Source: Archegozetes longisetosus
Lineage: Eukaryota; Arthropoda; Arachnida; Sarcoptiformes; Trhypochthoniidae
Length of the DNA: 64,000 bases
Reading direction: 5' to 3'
Assembly (NCBI GenBank): GCA_018873245.2
Contig: JAEMBT020000009.1
Span: 496,001 to 560,000, forward strand
The position numbers were made by a program, and so were the translations under genes. The notes beneath the pieces are model-generated. The model had not been told where the DNA came from. It saw only the letters and a program-made list of their open reading frames with translations, and made no database searches. The first letter of the stretch is position 1; each line of letters begins with the position of its first letter. Positions 1-15,594 of this stretch are shown one piece after another.

Positions 1-52
1 AAACCTAACCTAATCCAATCTAACCTAACCTAACCTAACCTAACCTAACCTA
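1..52. repeat. Telomere-type (CCTAA)n array
   Basis: The window starts with about ten units of CCTAA, two or three of them degenerate (such as CCAAT and TCTAA variants), then changes abruptly to unique AT-rich sequence at about 53. This is the complement of TTAGG, the usual arthropod telomere repeat. At a left chromosome end the + strand should read CCTAA, and it does. The array is short, so it is either the inner edge of a telomere cut by the window or an interstitial block. Confidence 0.75.
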
Positions 53-3000
53 TTACTCAAAATTTTTATATTTATAAAACAAATTCAAATCAAATAAACT
101 ATAGATGAATACTAATCATATTGAAAATTTTAATCTAAATAAAGTGCTTCAGTTTGAGAATTATTGCAGCTTTTCAAACAATAAGCTCATAGTCTATTTA
201 GCTCGAAATAAATGACTGTTAGATTCTTGAGGGCATTGAATGAGCCAAATATCATATACTAAAACAATAACCGAACAAAATGCAGTTGTATTTGCGTTTT
301 GTTGAACGACTGAACTGGACATTCCTATTGGTTAGAATCATATTGCAATAATGAAAGACATACATGAAGTTGTAATTCATTTTCACTATGGTTTCAGGAA
401 AGTCTCATCAAATTAATAGACAGTTATTTCGGTCGGTTTAAACTTTGGACAACTTAAAACTTATGCCAACCATTAATCATAAGGAACTTAGTGTTGAAGA
501 CTGCGAAGTCTTAACTCGCGAACGATTATATAGTTAAGACAAAACACTTTCATTTAGGAGAACTACTTAATGAATTCTTCTTTTGATATCTTAAATATCG
601 TAAATGAATAGTTCAGTGCAAGATATAATGTTTAGCATTAAGATCTAGATTTTTTTGCTGAAGATTGAGTCAAAAATTAAGTCTAGAAATGAGTTGTGAG
701 CCAAAATGATTGACTATTTGGTAGATGATGCTTAAATAAAACGCGTTTTTAGAACCTAAAATTAAGGTTTAGTGTTGATTGAAAACGTCTGTCCAGACCC
801 TTTGCCACAACAGCAATGAATTGATGCAAACAAAATAGAAAGCCGATACTGTAGAAAATAGTTGATTAAATGAAAACTAGAAGCAAGAAAGACAAAGAGT
901 GTGCAATAGTTCTACAAATGTTCGGCCACAACTCTCTATAAAAGTCTGCAATTTAAGTGAAACACTTATATTTTTTGGTTGACATTAACGTTAAGTCTTA
1001 CATTCAACAAAATGTTGGCGAACTGTTATGACTGGATATATATTAAAGAAGTAAATAGAAAATACAGTTAGTGCCTGAGCACCAATTTTAGTTTGAATCA
1101 ATTTACTTCTTCACTCACAAAAATTATGTTACACTCATAGGTAGCAGATGTTGGACTTCAGTATATATATATATATAAGTCTTATATAAAGTCTTATATT
1201 TCTTTCCATTCCTTATATTTGTTCCCCTAAAAAGACGATTAGAGACCCACCAAAATAGCAATTATTAGGACAGAAATAAGGTTGCATTTTAGCAGTCATT
1301 CACAGTTCTATCATTTGAAATAAGATTTATGAGCAAGATTAATAAGATGTTCAAGTCAAATTAATTAATTGAAAAGTTTTCAATTAGTTATTGACTTGAA
1401 ATTAGAGTCACTCTAATTATTCGGTCAGTCTTTAATTTTGTTGTGATAAAAGTAATTCAAAGCTAAAGGATATAAACCTGTGGTGTTCTTTACTTTTTTC
1501 TTCATCTGCTCCTTTAACTTGAAATATCTTCACAAACTATAGAAAACTACAAACACCGACAAAGAAGAGATAAAAATAGGGTCTTTGACAAACAGAGTGT
1601 AATATTATTTGTAAGAGAGATGAGAGAAAGACGAGTGAGAAAAGAATAGGATAGAGAGAAAAAACGAGAAATGTTTAGATAAGTATACGTATGGTTTGTG
1701 TACTTTAACTATTTGTAATTCGCAAATATATCGTCCTGATACAATGCTTTATTTCAGACTTTCTATTGGCAATTCAGGCACATCAATGAGTTTTTATTGT
1801 GTGTAACAAATATACCCATTTCGCTTAATTACTGCTTTTTTCTTCAATTTGTCTTATTCTTTATAAAATAATTGTCATTCTGTTAGTTTGAGTACGTCGT
1901 AGAGCTAATGTTTTTGAAAACAATCCAACGAACAGGGATTTGAATGCAAGTTAAATAAACGAAAATTTCATGTTCACTATTTTTGAGCTGTTTTCCAATA
2001 GAAACAACTTCTTTTTGAAAATGCAGTTTCCTTCTGAAACAGAGTTACCATTGAATTGAAAATTGTACTTGATTCTAGATTCTGAATTGTAATGAGTGTA
2101 AATTGTGCTTCAAAGTCAGAATCTATTAAATTGAGTGAATCGTAGCAGTAAAATGATCAATACCCAATAAAATAGTGATTTCAAAATAATTTGGTCAACA
2201 ATACAGACAAAAAGTTAGTTACAATTTGAATTATCTGAATTTGCATCTATTCACACTTTACGAGATGCTTGTGCTGAGTTATAGACAAATATTTTCATAA
2301 TTTGTAGCTATAAACTGGTCTAAATGAAAAAATGACTAAAATATTTGCATTCTATGTTAAAACGAATTATAATTAGACTTATTCTCATAAAAAAGTGTGT
2401 TTTCAATGGTATCCTTCATTGTATGGATAATTGATTTTTATATATTATTATAAAAGTGTCTGCAAATGCTTTCACTTAGGAAGCAGTTTATTTGACATAA
2501 ATACAACTTATTACAGGTAATTAATGCCGAACAGCACAACAATAGTAATAATTAGTTTCATTCAGTTATTGCATTTTTGACTTTTGCAGCTAATTGTCAT
2601 AAATAATATGTTGTTTTCACATCAAGTTAATCATTCACAACATATATTTTGGTGTGAGTATATTTTTCATATAAATTCTAGTAATTATAGAAAATGAGAT
2701 AAACAATAAGCCCATAATTTATAAAAATCATTGATTACCATATAATACAAGTTTAAAGTACCGTTTAAGCTAATTTGAAAAGTAGCAAAAATTTATTTTC
2801 CGAATAATACCTACAATTAAAATAATATGATTTGCAGAATATTCTGTCAGTAAATACGATACCTAAGCTACTAATTGAATAAATACTAGCGAACTATTTG
2901 ATCAAAAAGTATGTTAAGAGCTTCATAAATATATATAGCATAGTATTCTCAACAGACAATCTTAAGGAAAGACTTATTGCATACAAAAACAGTCATCAGA

Positions 3001-3897
3001 TCTAATACACAAACAATGAGTAATTGTTATGTTTGGTTATACTTCTTGCCAATAAGTATTAGATTCTAGTGATCTGAAAGTATTTTATCCGATTCGTAAA
3101 CTGTTCAGATTCCAGACTGTTCCGATTCGGTGATGGGTTAAGACTTGGTTTTATACAATCGTCTATAATAAGCAATTGCATAGTATTAATTGAGATAGTA
3201 AAAGCTAACTCAATCAACGTTATCAAAAACAGATCTATCACTAGTTTGTGCAGCGCTCAAAATTCAATTAATTAACTAGACTTGAGATAATAAATTCAAG
3301 GCTCAAACGCTGCTGTAAATAAATTAATAGTTTAGAAATAGCAGAGAAATAGCAGTAATGAATATAAGGCTAGACGAACATCAAGTCTTTTTTATGAGGA
3401 CTTAAAACTTAACACTAACAAACTTTTAGGATATAAAACTTTTATTAAAACTACTTTTAGATGTAAAGCTAAGAAATTTATTTATTACTTGAGAATAAAT
3501 TTAATGAAATTTCGTATAAAACTACTCGAGAACTACTCCAATTGGAGTCCAGCAGAATTTGTTTAACAGGTGTTGTAAAAGAACAAATTCAAGTCAAACT
3601 CAATGTCCTTTTCTGTAGAAACACATATTGCCATAAATCAAAGCCAATCATAAAACAAAATTAGGCTAAATTTGGAAACTTCAATGCAAACCATTTGACT
3701 GTCAATTTACAGAAGTAATAGTGGAAAGAGAGCGAGGGAGAGAGAGAAAGCTGAGCAAAATCAGCTCAACATATATTGCATGCGATGTAATATCAAAGCC
3801 ATCACTACTGAGACTGGAAATTGATGCAGATTTTATTGACAGGTTGTCGCACTAAATTGGCTCAAACTCTACTCATACGAATTGCATTGCTTTAAAG

Positions 3898-3898
<1 letters not shown>

Positions 3899-3938
<40 letters not shown>
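3899..3938. repeat. (AG)n microsatellite
   Basis: An uninterrupted AG dinucleotide run of about 40 bp. A second purine-rich GA patch lies just upstream at about 3725-3750. Confidence 0.9.
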
Positions 3939-3942
<4 letters not shown>

Positions 3943-6900
3943 TTGCAATATTCAAAATTGATTAGAATGAAAGAACTATAGAAACTGTGAGAGCAGTGAA
4001 TATACATTCTGTCATCAAGTATTTGCTTTCAATAAATTTAGCCAACCGTAAAAATGATTTACTCTGTTGTTGATCCATCTGAGTACGAGTATAAATATAT
4101 TTGGATTATTCAAGCTAACAATCACAACTATTTGATAAGTTTTGGTCTAATTAATGAATAGATATTTAATTAAAAGCTTATCTATGGTTTTAAAAAATGA
4201 TTTTAATGTCACTTAAAACGAAATGTGACTGTTTAGTATATGACCAAAAGATATTTAGTCTCGAGGGTATGTAAAGAAAAAAAGAGTAATAGATAAAACA
4301 GTACCAAAGATGATTGCGAATACTTCTCAGATATAAGTGATATGTCAATCAATACGTTGAGCGTTCAATTTCACAATTGGAAAAGATGTCATATTTTATG
4401 TCTCACAATCAGATGAAATGCCTTCACTTTTTTGCATAAGAACTATTGCCATCTCAATACACAACACTTGAAAAGGTTTCCAATCGATTGCATTATCAAT
4501 ATTTGCTCCTAGTTTTCAATATATAAGAAGATTTTGATTAAACCCGAAAAGACTGAAAAGTTTAGTATTTCAATAAGGATTGAAATCCGATATTGAAAAT
4601 TGTTTAGAAAAAACAATATCAAAAAGAATTATTTGATTCTAAAGTAAAGATCATTTTGACTGTAGTCGATCACAATTTGAGTTATCCCCACATCTATTGA
4701 CAAATCTCTGAAACTTTACGTAAAGAACTTTTCAAATTAATCACTTTCATACTAAATAGCAAACAATCCTTTCTATTAAAGCTTCACTTTTAATTAAGAG
4801 AAATATTTTTGTTAATTGCATAACAAACGTCTAATATCTAACAGTTAATTCTTATGTTTGGGAACAAATAACTGGAATATGTGTTCGTTGGACAATAGAC
4901 TAATTCATAAGTGAAAGAATTCCGATCTGATATTTATTGCATTTTTAGGCTAAACATCGAACACAATCACTTGCCGGCAACTAATTAATTGAGTTACAAA
5001 AATTTCTGCTACGCTTCAGTACAATATTGCTCAAAATTAAATCTTCAAAATGGTTCACCTTATTATTGAAATTGCTGTCAAATAGAGCTCAGTAATTCAT
5101 ATTTAATTTGTTCATTTGCGATAATCTCGTAAAACAAGTCGAAAGTTGCCAATATCTATTGAATCCGATCTTCAATATCAAGTTGAGAATCTATCATATT
5201 TATATCTATTATAATAGCAGTCTGTTGTTATTCTACTACTAATGATCAATCAAGGATTGCCGTAAAGGTCACAAATTCCTACTAGAAGTGATTGCTTATT
5301 AAATTAGAATTGATTGATGAGAAAAAGCCTTAACTTTGAAAAAAAACTGAAAATCTTAGCTTAAGCAAAAATAAAACTCTTAATTAAAATATAGTCCTTA
5401 AGTTGATGTGAGCACAATTTGTTTGGCTGTTTAGGTCCCTCCTAAATAAGTTGCACTGAACTGCAAGTGTATTATCAATGAAATCAATAACTGCATAGTC
5501 CATAAACAATTTTCCCGTTCAGTTCACTCTTTCAATCAAAACTGTAGGCATTGTTGTCATCTGCAAAAGGGCCACAACTTATTCCAAGTACTACTATATT
5601 ACCAGTTTTTCATGATATAAATTATTCGCTTCTGAACAACATCTCCACAACACAGAAATCAATATGTCATCCAAACAGTCGAATTGAAGAACAATACATT
5701 ATAGAAACCTAACTATCGTTTGGATAGTAATAATACAGCACGTAATCTATCATTCATTTTGATTAATTTGACTTAATTTGACTTAATTAGCGTGTAATTT
5801 TGAACTTCAACTTTCAGATAGTGCCTATCTTATCAGAATTTTTCAATATAAAGATTATACAGAATATTCTACAAAATGTTCCACAGAATATTCTGTTAAT
5901 AGCAAAATTATTAAATTGTTTTTCAATCTGATTTGTCATTTTTATAAACATTTTGTTTTTATTTCTTTCTTTTAAAAACAATTTTTCAATTCTCCAAATC
6001 ATTCATTTGTCATTTCTTTTTGTGTGCGATTCTTTCTGTTATTCACTCTTTATACTCGAAGAATAGTTGATAAAAAGAGAGGAAACGCAACTTCGAGTTA
6101 AATAAAAAAGATGACGATTTGTCCGTAAAAGTGGGCGTCAAGTGTTTGAGATTAATGATAGTTAATGAGTATTATATACACTGTTTTATATTTTATTTCG
6201 ATCGCACGTTTTGATTAATGTCTTTAAAGGGAACAGTTTCGGACATTAGTGCTATAGATAGATTGTATTTTATAGACATTATATCTTATCAAAGGTATTG
6301 TTTTCAACACAATTAATGAGTTTTTTTTAAATAATCTTATCTGAGAAGGAAAACCATCAGTTTATCCAAAATAACATTAGAATAGTATTAAATTGCAACA
6401 TAATTAGTTTTGATTTCTATCTAAAAATATCTTTCTAGAGATAAATATTTATCTCACAATTCAGAATCTGAAAGAAGTTTAGTAAAGAAAGATCTCGATA
6501 TAATGAATGGTAGTGAAAATTTATTTGCTACGACTAATTTCAAATTAGTTTTAAATAATCATATGCATTACAAATAGTTATGTACGCACAATTAGATTTT
6601 AATTAAAATTATTTGGGTCATATTTTGGTATTTGAGCTTCAATTTGCTGTAAATTATATTTATTGCCTCGTTCAAAAGCTGTTCTCCAGCTGATAATTGC
6701 TTCAAAGATGAGAAAAATTCAACTCCTAAATACAGTTGTTTTTATGTGAGCCTAAGATAGATTATTACGAAGCCTATCTTCCTGCTGCTCAAAAACTAAT
6801 TTATATTTTGAGTCAAAATTGCCAATTAATTACAGCTAGTATTTTTTTCCATAGATTATTAGTTTTTAAACTGATGAAAGTATGACTATATTTGAATTAT

Positions 6901-9584
6901 TGTAGTTCTTATGTCTGGATTGAAACTTTCATCATAATGAAGAACGTTAAAGTTTAACAGACGCATTTACTATGATAGAAGTTTCCATTTTAGTGTGCTT
7001 TGTCATCTGTATTGTTGTTACTCGAGATGCAGAATTCGGTATTGTATTGTTGTAGAAGGTGCAATGATTGGCTACGCCACTTTTACTTAACTTATCTCTA
7101 TGGTAAGATTTGGTATGGATCTGGATCTAACAGTAGGCCACGTTTGATGCTAGAGCCAAAAGTTAGCTATATCCAAGTATTACTGTATAAATTAAAAATT
7201 GAATTTTCCTCAACACTGATTTCAAAGTTATCGTTAGTTCTCTTATTAAATAATATTTTAGAAACAAAGGAAGAAAAGTAATTATAAGTAACAAACAAAA
7301 GTAAATACAATGTCCTGTAATTGAAAGCAAAAGAAATAAACAATAAATATGATTACTGAGCTTTAAATCTGAGAGACATTTATAGAAAAACGTGTAAAAG
7401 ACACATAAAAAATGAGAAATTCATCATCTGTTGTGACGCTCCTTTCAGTACAATTTGAACGATATTTAAAATTGTTTTCTTACTAAAAAAGTTTTGCCAT
7501 TTTTCTCTTTTTTCACTTTAAATAACTTTTTCTGATTGATTAAACTAAGCGTAAAAACCACTTTATTCCAATTGAAAAGCATTAGAATAAGAAGAAAAAC
7601 AATTATAAAATGATAGCTCAAATGTATGATGAATAATATGAATAATCATTCGTATCCATTAAAGATTCACAATTATCTTCGAGTCATTTGAATGCATAAA
7701 AATAAATTAGGGTTTAAAGTAGGGATTTCAGGATATAATCGCTTTAATACATGAAATCATACGAGAAAGAAGTGCTTTCTTTGCACGAATATGAAAGAGT
7801 AGTAATTGATTTTTAATAATAGAATTGCGTTTTTATACTTATATGTAAACTTCGTCAAAGCCTTCCCTACACTTGAGAATGAAAAGTTTTGAAATTTCAT
7901 TTTTTCTTCATTCTAGTAATTATGTATTCAAGAAAAACGCTTATAAATAAAATTTACATGAAAAAAGTTGTCAAATAGAGTTCAGTTATTATGATAAGAG
8001 TTAAACATAAATCGATAAGAAAAAATATTCGTAAGAATAATGCTAACAAATCCGTAAAATATGGTGTTGGGTGAGCTGACTACAGAGGCAGACTGTTTAT
8101 TCCTACCATAATATTCCTTTGCAAAATTAATCCGCTTGAAAACTAGTGATAGCGTTTATGAATAAAAGCTCAATTCTTCATAAGAGACTTCTCATTAAAC
8201 GTGAAATATAATAGCGTTTTATCATTTCTGACCCATAAGTTTTCATATTTAATATATTCTTAGACATGAATTATAGTGAGAGAAAAAGTAACTTATTTCA
8301 TAAAAGAATAATAGATATACCTTAAGGCTTAAGTAAAAATAAACGATTATTCTCTTCGCCGACTTTTTCTGAACTTACGAACAGAAAAATAACTTAAAGC
8401 GCAAGGGTAGCAACGATAATATTTATTTACCTAATTTTCCTGCACAATTACAGTTTAATAAACGTTTTTCATTTAGTTTGTTTACTGTTTAGGAAAATAT
8501 TTTTTATTACCTTTCATTATGATCATATGTTATATCATTAGAGATAGAAAGCTTGAGATATAGAGATAATAAGGCTTATCATTATTATCCTCATCAGAGA
8601 AGTAGTTTATATACTCCAACTCAAAAGCTTAACTATTTTTTCACGCAATGCTCTCCTTTTTGTTTGAAAAGAAGTTTTCTCTTCATATAATTTCGATTGT
8701 TTTCATGCTATGGAAAATTGAACGCATAGAGTTTTCTCTTTAACCAAAATATGATTATTCTGGTTAAATAATCGATTATTCGATCAGAGCCTTCAAATTG
8801 AATTTTGATTCTGAAACAATTCTTAAGCTATTATTAATCTCTTTGCTCTAAATTTTGAAATCTCGAAACTTTAAGATAACAACAGATGAGGTGAAGACAA
8901 AATGATGAATAATTGATATAAAAGCTTCATAATTTCATTATCAAATTTGTGGTTAATAGATATATGGAAAATGCTAAGATTTGATTCATCCTTTATAGCT
9001 ATTCTTAAAAATCAATAAACTACAAGCAAAATAAAAGAAAATGTCGCTTCTTCAAATAAATTGTAATATATTCAATCAATATTTGCAGTAATTATACTTA
9101 TGAGCCACTTTCATCAAACCCATACCTCATTAAATATGAATTGATTAATAAACAATTTTTTTAGCTAATATTTGCTCTCATAATAATTACAATGACAGCT
9201 ATTATCTTATTTTTTAATACTACTATATTTGCAAAAACTAAAGAAGATGTAGAAAATGCTTAGCAAGCGATTTACTTAATCTTTTGGAGAGGCAATGAAC
9301 GGCAGAATTGATATAAAGAGTGAGTCCAACAGAAGAAAATAAAAAAAAGGGAAGACTAGCACAAAAATCTTTAACTGTAAACAACATCTTTACCGCCAAA
9401 AACGCGGAGACAAGTGATCATAATTTATCTTTTACTTCTGGTTAGTATTGGCACAAAAATCCACACAAGACCTCGAAATCAATGTCGACATCATTTACTT
9501 CCATTAACCACTTTTTCTGCAGTATTCTTTCGATTTTCTGCTAAATTCTTTCCTAAAATCTTAGGAGCCTTTACTTTGCCATCG

Positions 9585-9608
9585 CTCTCTCTCTCTCTCT
9601 CTCTCTCT
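9585..9608. repeat. (CT)n microsatellite
   Basis: A CT run of about 24 bp. It creates an artificial Ser-Leu repeat in the surrounding open frame, which I do not regard as coding. Confidence 0.85.
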
Positions 9609-12600
9609 ACTGTTTTCATGTTATCTTTAACTCTATTGAGCTGATTATTGCATTTATATTTATAAATGATTCATTTTATGATTATAAGCAGAAATTGATG
9701 ATTCGATTGTATTATTGATAAGTCAATCCAATCGACTGGCCCTTTAATATGAAAATATGATTCGACCAAAGCTTCATCATTAGAATAATGCTTGGATAAG
9801 AAAGAGCTAGTGTTTTGATGTGACAGTTGATTTATATGAGATAGTGACTCTAATACAGTAGATATTCCAGTTAGTTACATGAAAAATTTTCGCATTCTGA
9901 AATTAATAATTGATCGTGAGTATAAACACGACTATTATTAGTAGTTGATTATAAAAATAAGTATATAAACAACTAAGAAGCTTTATTACAATTTTTTATC
10001 TTCCAAATATAAAGTATTGCAACTAAAGATATGCGCACAAATAAGACCAAATACTGAGTTATTCTGGCAAAACATTTTAACAAATATTTCATGTCCTGAT
10101 ATGCAGCCAAAAATAAAAAATAGTTTGATCCAATATTTTTTTCACGATCCTATCAAAACTTTGAACGAACGGAAAGAAAAATATAAGGCATTCGTATGGG
10201 TAGTCGACTCATCAGTTCTAAAAAGAGAGAAAATCTGATGCCTCCGAGCAGTATCAGAGGAGATATATCCTAATTTCATATTCTGATCCATACTCTATCA
10301 ACTAATTTGCATAACGAAAGTTTTTCGCAAACATAATTTCTATTAAGTTAAAGCTCACAAATGCGTTTCAGTCGTCAAAGGACTCTGTGTATTATAATTA
10401 TATTACTTCAAAAAGTAGAGGCGTATTGAAAAAATTTATGCCAATTTTTAATTAGGACTTAAACATGGACATTAACTGATTTCCATTTTAGTAATGAAGA
10501 ACTAATAATTGGAATATTTATATTTTAATTTTTTATTTCCATCACCGACTTATGAGAGTAGTCGTGATATACATCAAAATTATTCTCAAAATTCGTATAT
10601 TGATTGAGTGCACAATAAATTATAATGTTTAACTCACGCATTTTCCACATTATTTTGTATTCATAATCAATTTTTAGTATTTCTGATGAATTTTTACTAT
10701 TTTATGATTATTACTGCAGAAAAACTGTTGTCTTCATTCAAGTAAGTGTATGATTGTAAGCACAATAAGTTCATATCTTTGAAGAACTTCTTCAGGAACT
10801 GTAGGAGACCATATTTGAATGACTGCATAAAAAATAATGTGTTATGTATACTAAGCTCATACAACGTTTGTAGAAAAAAGTGGACAAAAGTTTTTATGGA
10901 CAAAAATAATAATAGATGTTACTATTGTTGGCTCAGTTGTTAAGCAAACAAATTCAATATAACAGTAAAATATCATTTAGTTGAATGATCATTTTTTCAA
11001 TTCAAACTTTTTAATTAAAATAAGCAATAACTAGTCTAAAGAGATATAACGCATCCAAAATTTCTATTTTATTGATTTAATTTATTTATCCCTCTTAACC
11101 GATTATTTCCTAACAATCTCAGGGGATTTTTCGAGAATATATTGCAGTATGCGAAATATGGTGACACAGAATTACATAGCTTTTGGCTAAGAATTGGTTG
11201 CCGATTGTACTCACACAACATTATAGCTACAAATTACACACATTTTTTCAGATATAATGATCGATATTACATTGAATTTTGTGTAAACATGTGATACAAT
11301 TTGTCGCTGGTTATTTACCCCCAAGAAATTAGAACTTATTCATATATAAGCTTTTTTTGTTGAGCTAAACCTTTATAACGAGAGGTGTATTAGACATTTC
11401 TCCTCAAACTATGCATAACACCTTATTTGAGACTTGTATATATTTTAATCAAATTTAATATATTTTCCAGTGATTTTTGCATTTTTATTACAAAATTTCA
11501 ATATGAGATGATTCAAAATATTCGAGGAATTCATTTTCCGTCAAAATTATATTTGATTCCTAGAATTGTAATAAATAAGAAAAAAATGATTCCAAATATA
11601 GTTTACATTAATTATGTTTTATATCTGAATAATTTTCTCATTAATACGTAATCATTTGCTCACAAATCAAATCATATTTAGTTATTAAGTAGATAGAAGT
11701 CATGCATTCGGAATTAGTTGCAATGGCCTAAAAGATGTATTAAAGTAACAAAAATCATCCCAAAAAGTATTGGTTCTATGGATTAATCGGTAACTATAGT
11801 AACACTATATATCATGAATTCGATGGTAAATGATATTCTTCTTAGTATTTAGAGAGCAGAGAGATATAAATATCATTAATCAATGAGTAGTATTTGGAAT
11901 AAAAGGTTTGATTTGGTATATGAGTTATGCGGAAAAGTAGCATTTCAGTAGTAAAGTAGAGCTTAGATCAATGTTCTACTCACATACTTACTCTGCAAAA
12001 TTGGAGAATGCATTCATTTATATATGATTATATAGATTGAATCGAAAACCCGTTATAACCAATTACAATCCAATCGAAATCTCATTTAAATAGATATTTT
12101 AACGATTTCGGTAAGAGTCAATCCATTGTTGAAAGTTTTGATGCAATCGAGATATTTTGCTAATGAATTTGATTATTTCTAACTCGTATAAAAAGTAGAT
12201 TACATTCTGAGTTTGAGAACTAGAAAGAAGAGTAATATTTTGGAAGATATGCTTAGAAAGAGTCGAGTTCGAGGAAAGTAGCATTTGGGGTAAGTTAAGA
12301 GGATAACAAAGCAAGTAATAAGAGAGAAACTATGCATTAAACAAATGAATCCCGAATGAGGCATAAACTCGTTGAGTAGAGAAAAAAATAAAATGAAAAA
12401 ACTAAACAAATTATAAGCACAATGAGAGAGGATAGACTTGAATCAAGACTAATAAGTCTTATAAGAAAAAGAAGAAAAAAGTTTGAACCGTTTAAATAAA
12501 ATGGTTTCTAATTATGATTAGGAAAAAATCTTATGAGCAAATCGATTCTTGTTGAGTGAGTGCATTAAATGACATTTTTTTTCTTCAAGTTTCAGATAAT

Positions 12601-15541
12601 ATAAATTTATTTTGAGCATAAACTCTGAAATAAACTTTTATTACGGATCAATAAAGTTTTATTCTATTAGATAAGTAAAACATCTTGAATTTATGCGAAT
12701 CCATTTGATCTATTTTTCAAACTTGAATTTCATTTGACGTAAAACTTTCGGAACTTAATGCGATAAATACTTGAGCCGCTCATGAATAAAACCCTAATTA
12801 TTATATTACATAACAGCTTAATTGGTTCTATAATTGAGTGAAATTTGATCCCCTTATCATTATGTTAGAAGATCTTGTTTCAATTTAGTATTTTTGAAAA
12901 GCTCTTAATTATATCAAGTCTGTGATGATTTTTAGGCATAGCGACAGGATAGTATCTTAATTAATGATTAACATTTTTTGGTATTCAAGTAAACTGACTA
13001 ATTACAAAAGAGTGAACACTAAGTTTTAATTATACAGTAAGGGTCAAAATTATCTACCCATTTGAGGATATGATGTATTTATTACAAGCATATTGATTGG
13101 TCAGTTTTATTGAACTTTATATATAAGTCGACATTTAAACTTTGGTCTTTAAAAATGATAATCAAATTTTCCATAGGATCCTATTAACTAATAAGGTTCA
13201 TTTTTCAAATGAACACTATTTATAGTGAATATAACCTATTTTTAAGGAAGCAGTTTTTAAAACAGATTTCAAATTCAGAATTTCAAGTAAGAGACATCGT
13301 TGTATAGCACCAATAGGTAGATAATTAAGATTTCGTTATATATTCCTGGAAAGTTTGCTTGTTTTGTTACGATCTAATAAAACAATTCTCTAAGTAATAA
13401 AAGTTTTTGCTGAGATTTTTCTTTTGAATTAATGAAGCTTTCATCAGAATATATATTTTTGCGATAGAAATGTTCAATGAATTTTATTTGAATCCATAGT
13501 AAAAGTACAGAATTAGAGATAATTGAATAGTCTCTAATTATTTAATCAATAAGAGTGTAATTTGTTTATGGAGATATTAATAACAATATTTATCAGTTAT
13601 ATCACTTGCTATGAATATTTGTTCACCGTGCAACACAACGAACGGTCAAATTTATCATCAAATGAATTTTACGCACAAAACTAAACTTTTATTATCCTTT
13701 TATTCTATATTATGAAAGAGTTTATTGTTATAATAATTGGATTTATGTGTTTCTGAAATCGTAGGCTTCAAAGCGGAAGTTTGGAAGCTAAGAAGTTTAG
13801 TATAAAAGTGTATTTCATATATTGTAGAATAGAATAAATAAATAAAAAATCCAAATACTGAAATTATTCTAGTTAAATTATAAGAAATTAGGTCCATTTT
13901 TGTCCACTTAGTATTCATCTTACATGTCTAATAGTAAGTTTTGTTCAAAATAAATATTATATATTTTTTGAATGAATGTTATGTTTTATACATATAAGAT
14001 TCTATCAAACTAATACAAAATAAGATTTGACTTCAAAATGCTTGGCATTACTGTTGCAGCACTAGTTCATTATTAATGCATTTAGCAAGTGGTAGTGGGC
14101 GTTAGAAAAATCACTTAACTAACGATGAAAGCTAGGGGTTAACAGTATTAAAGATTTAATTGGATTCGAAACTTAAATAAGTATACCAGTTCTTACAATT
14201 TAATGGAGCATTTCATAGTAAAGCCCAATTTAAGATCAGACAAAATTCAATAAATTGTCTATTTTTGGTCGTTAAGACTGTGTATGCTGAAAGTTTTAGT
14301 GGAAAGATGAAGCTCTAGTGTTATGGCCATTCGAAGATATTGAATTCAAATTAGAAGTCTTCATATGAAATTCTATTTAATGTGCCCTAACACTTATTCT
14401 CTCATATACAATCTTAACTTAAATGGTTGTGACGGTATCAATACTGAAGGAGCGTTCACTCAATCCAAAAAAGTATATAACTGAAAAATTTACAATAGAA
14501 ATACAATATTTGGATATCTTCGAGTGATAATAACTCTGGAATCGCTTCTTCTGGTCAAAAAAAATTTGCGTATTTAGTCTTAGAGACAAAAAATGCTTAT
14601 GTATACTGCATTTTGTAAAAATCAGTGCTGTTACAAAACAAGATTATGCAGAAAATGTTCGCAACGAACTACTGTTACTTAATGTAAAATTTAGATCAAT
14701 TACTTTTATCCATTGAGAGCATTTCCACAACAAAATACTGAATATTAAGGAAGTGATTACCGGCTTTGTAAGTGTATTAACAGTACTTAAATAGAAATTT
14801 ACTGTAAAAACACGTTTTATTTGTTAGCATTGTTAGCATTGTGTGTCATATTAATAACTCATAATTACATTTATTAGTTTTCTATTGAGTTATTGCCAAA
14901 AAGTATTAATCTTAAAAGCAATATTACGGCAATTTCAATGTAGTATCGCATTAATTGTATTGAAGAAAGGCTTTTATTTACTTTAATCATTGATAAGTTC
15001 AATGCATGAATAACCTTTAATTTGTTTGATAAATTCATGTTTCGATAATAAATCTTTTGTCGCGCAGAAGTACTCTTAGTATTGAAGTAATGAGTACTGA
15101 ATTTTTGAAGATCAAACTTACTAGATATCAAACTTTGAGGGAATCCAATATTTTGAAAGTAAAATTTTTTTCAATATAATCAAGTTTAATAATCTAAATT
15201 TGCAGTTAAAGCAATTTTACGCGTGATCATTGAGAACATGATTATAACCGTTTATGCATATTGATGGAAACTAAAAAGAGTTTTTTAACCTTTATAAGAT
15301 ATAATTGCTGCGAAACCAGTTAATTTGCTTGAGTTTTAACTGAAATAACTAGTATTAAATATATCTAAATGTTCTACGTTCAAATAGGAAAACGCATAAT
15401 TATTCAACTAATGTAAGCCTTTACTACGATTTGATAAAAATCAATTAAATTTTCAGATTTTCAATAAGCTTTAATTGCTACTTTCAAAAACTTCTCACCT
15501 ATAAAAGAAAAATTCTGTTTACAAAAGTATTCAACGGTTCA

Positions 15542-15544
<3 letters not shown>

Positions 15545-15592
<48 letters not shown>
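15545..15592. repeat. (GA)n microsatellite
   Basis: About 24 uninterrupted GA units. It produces spurious Arg-Glu and Ser-Leu repeats in overlapping frames on both strands. Confidence 0.9.

Positions 15593-15594
<2 letters not shown>

Noticed and set aside
9414-9644. 76-codon frame with Ser-Leu repeat
   Set aside because: The repeat part is a CT microsatellite and the rest has no family resemblance.
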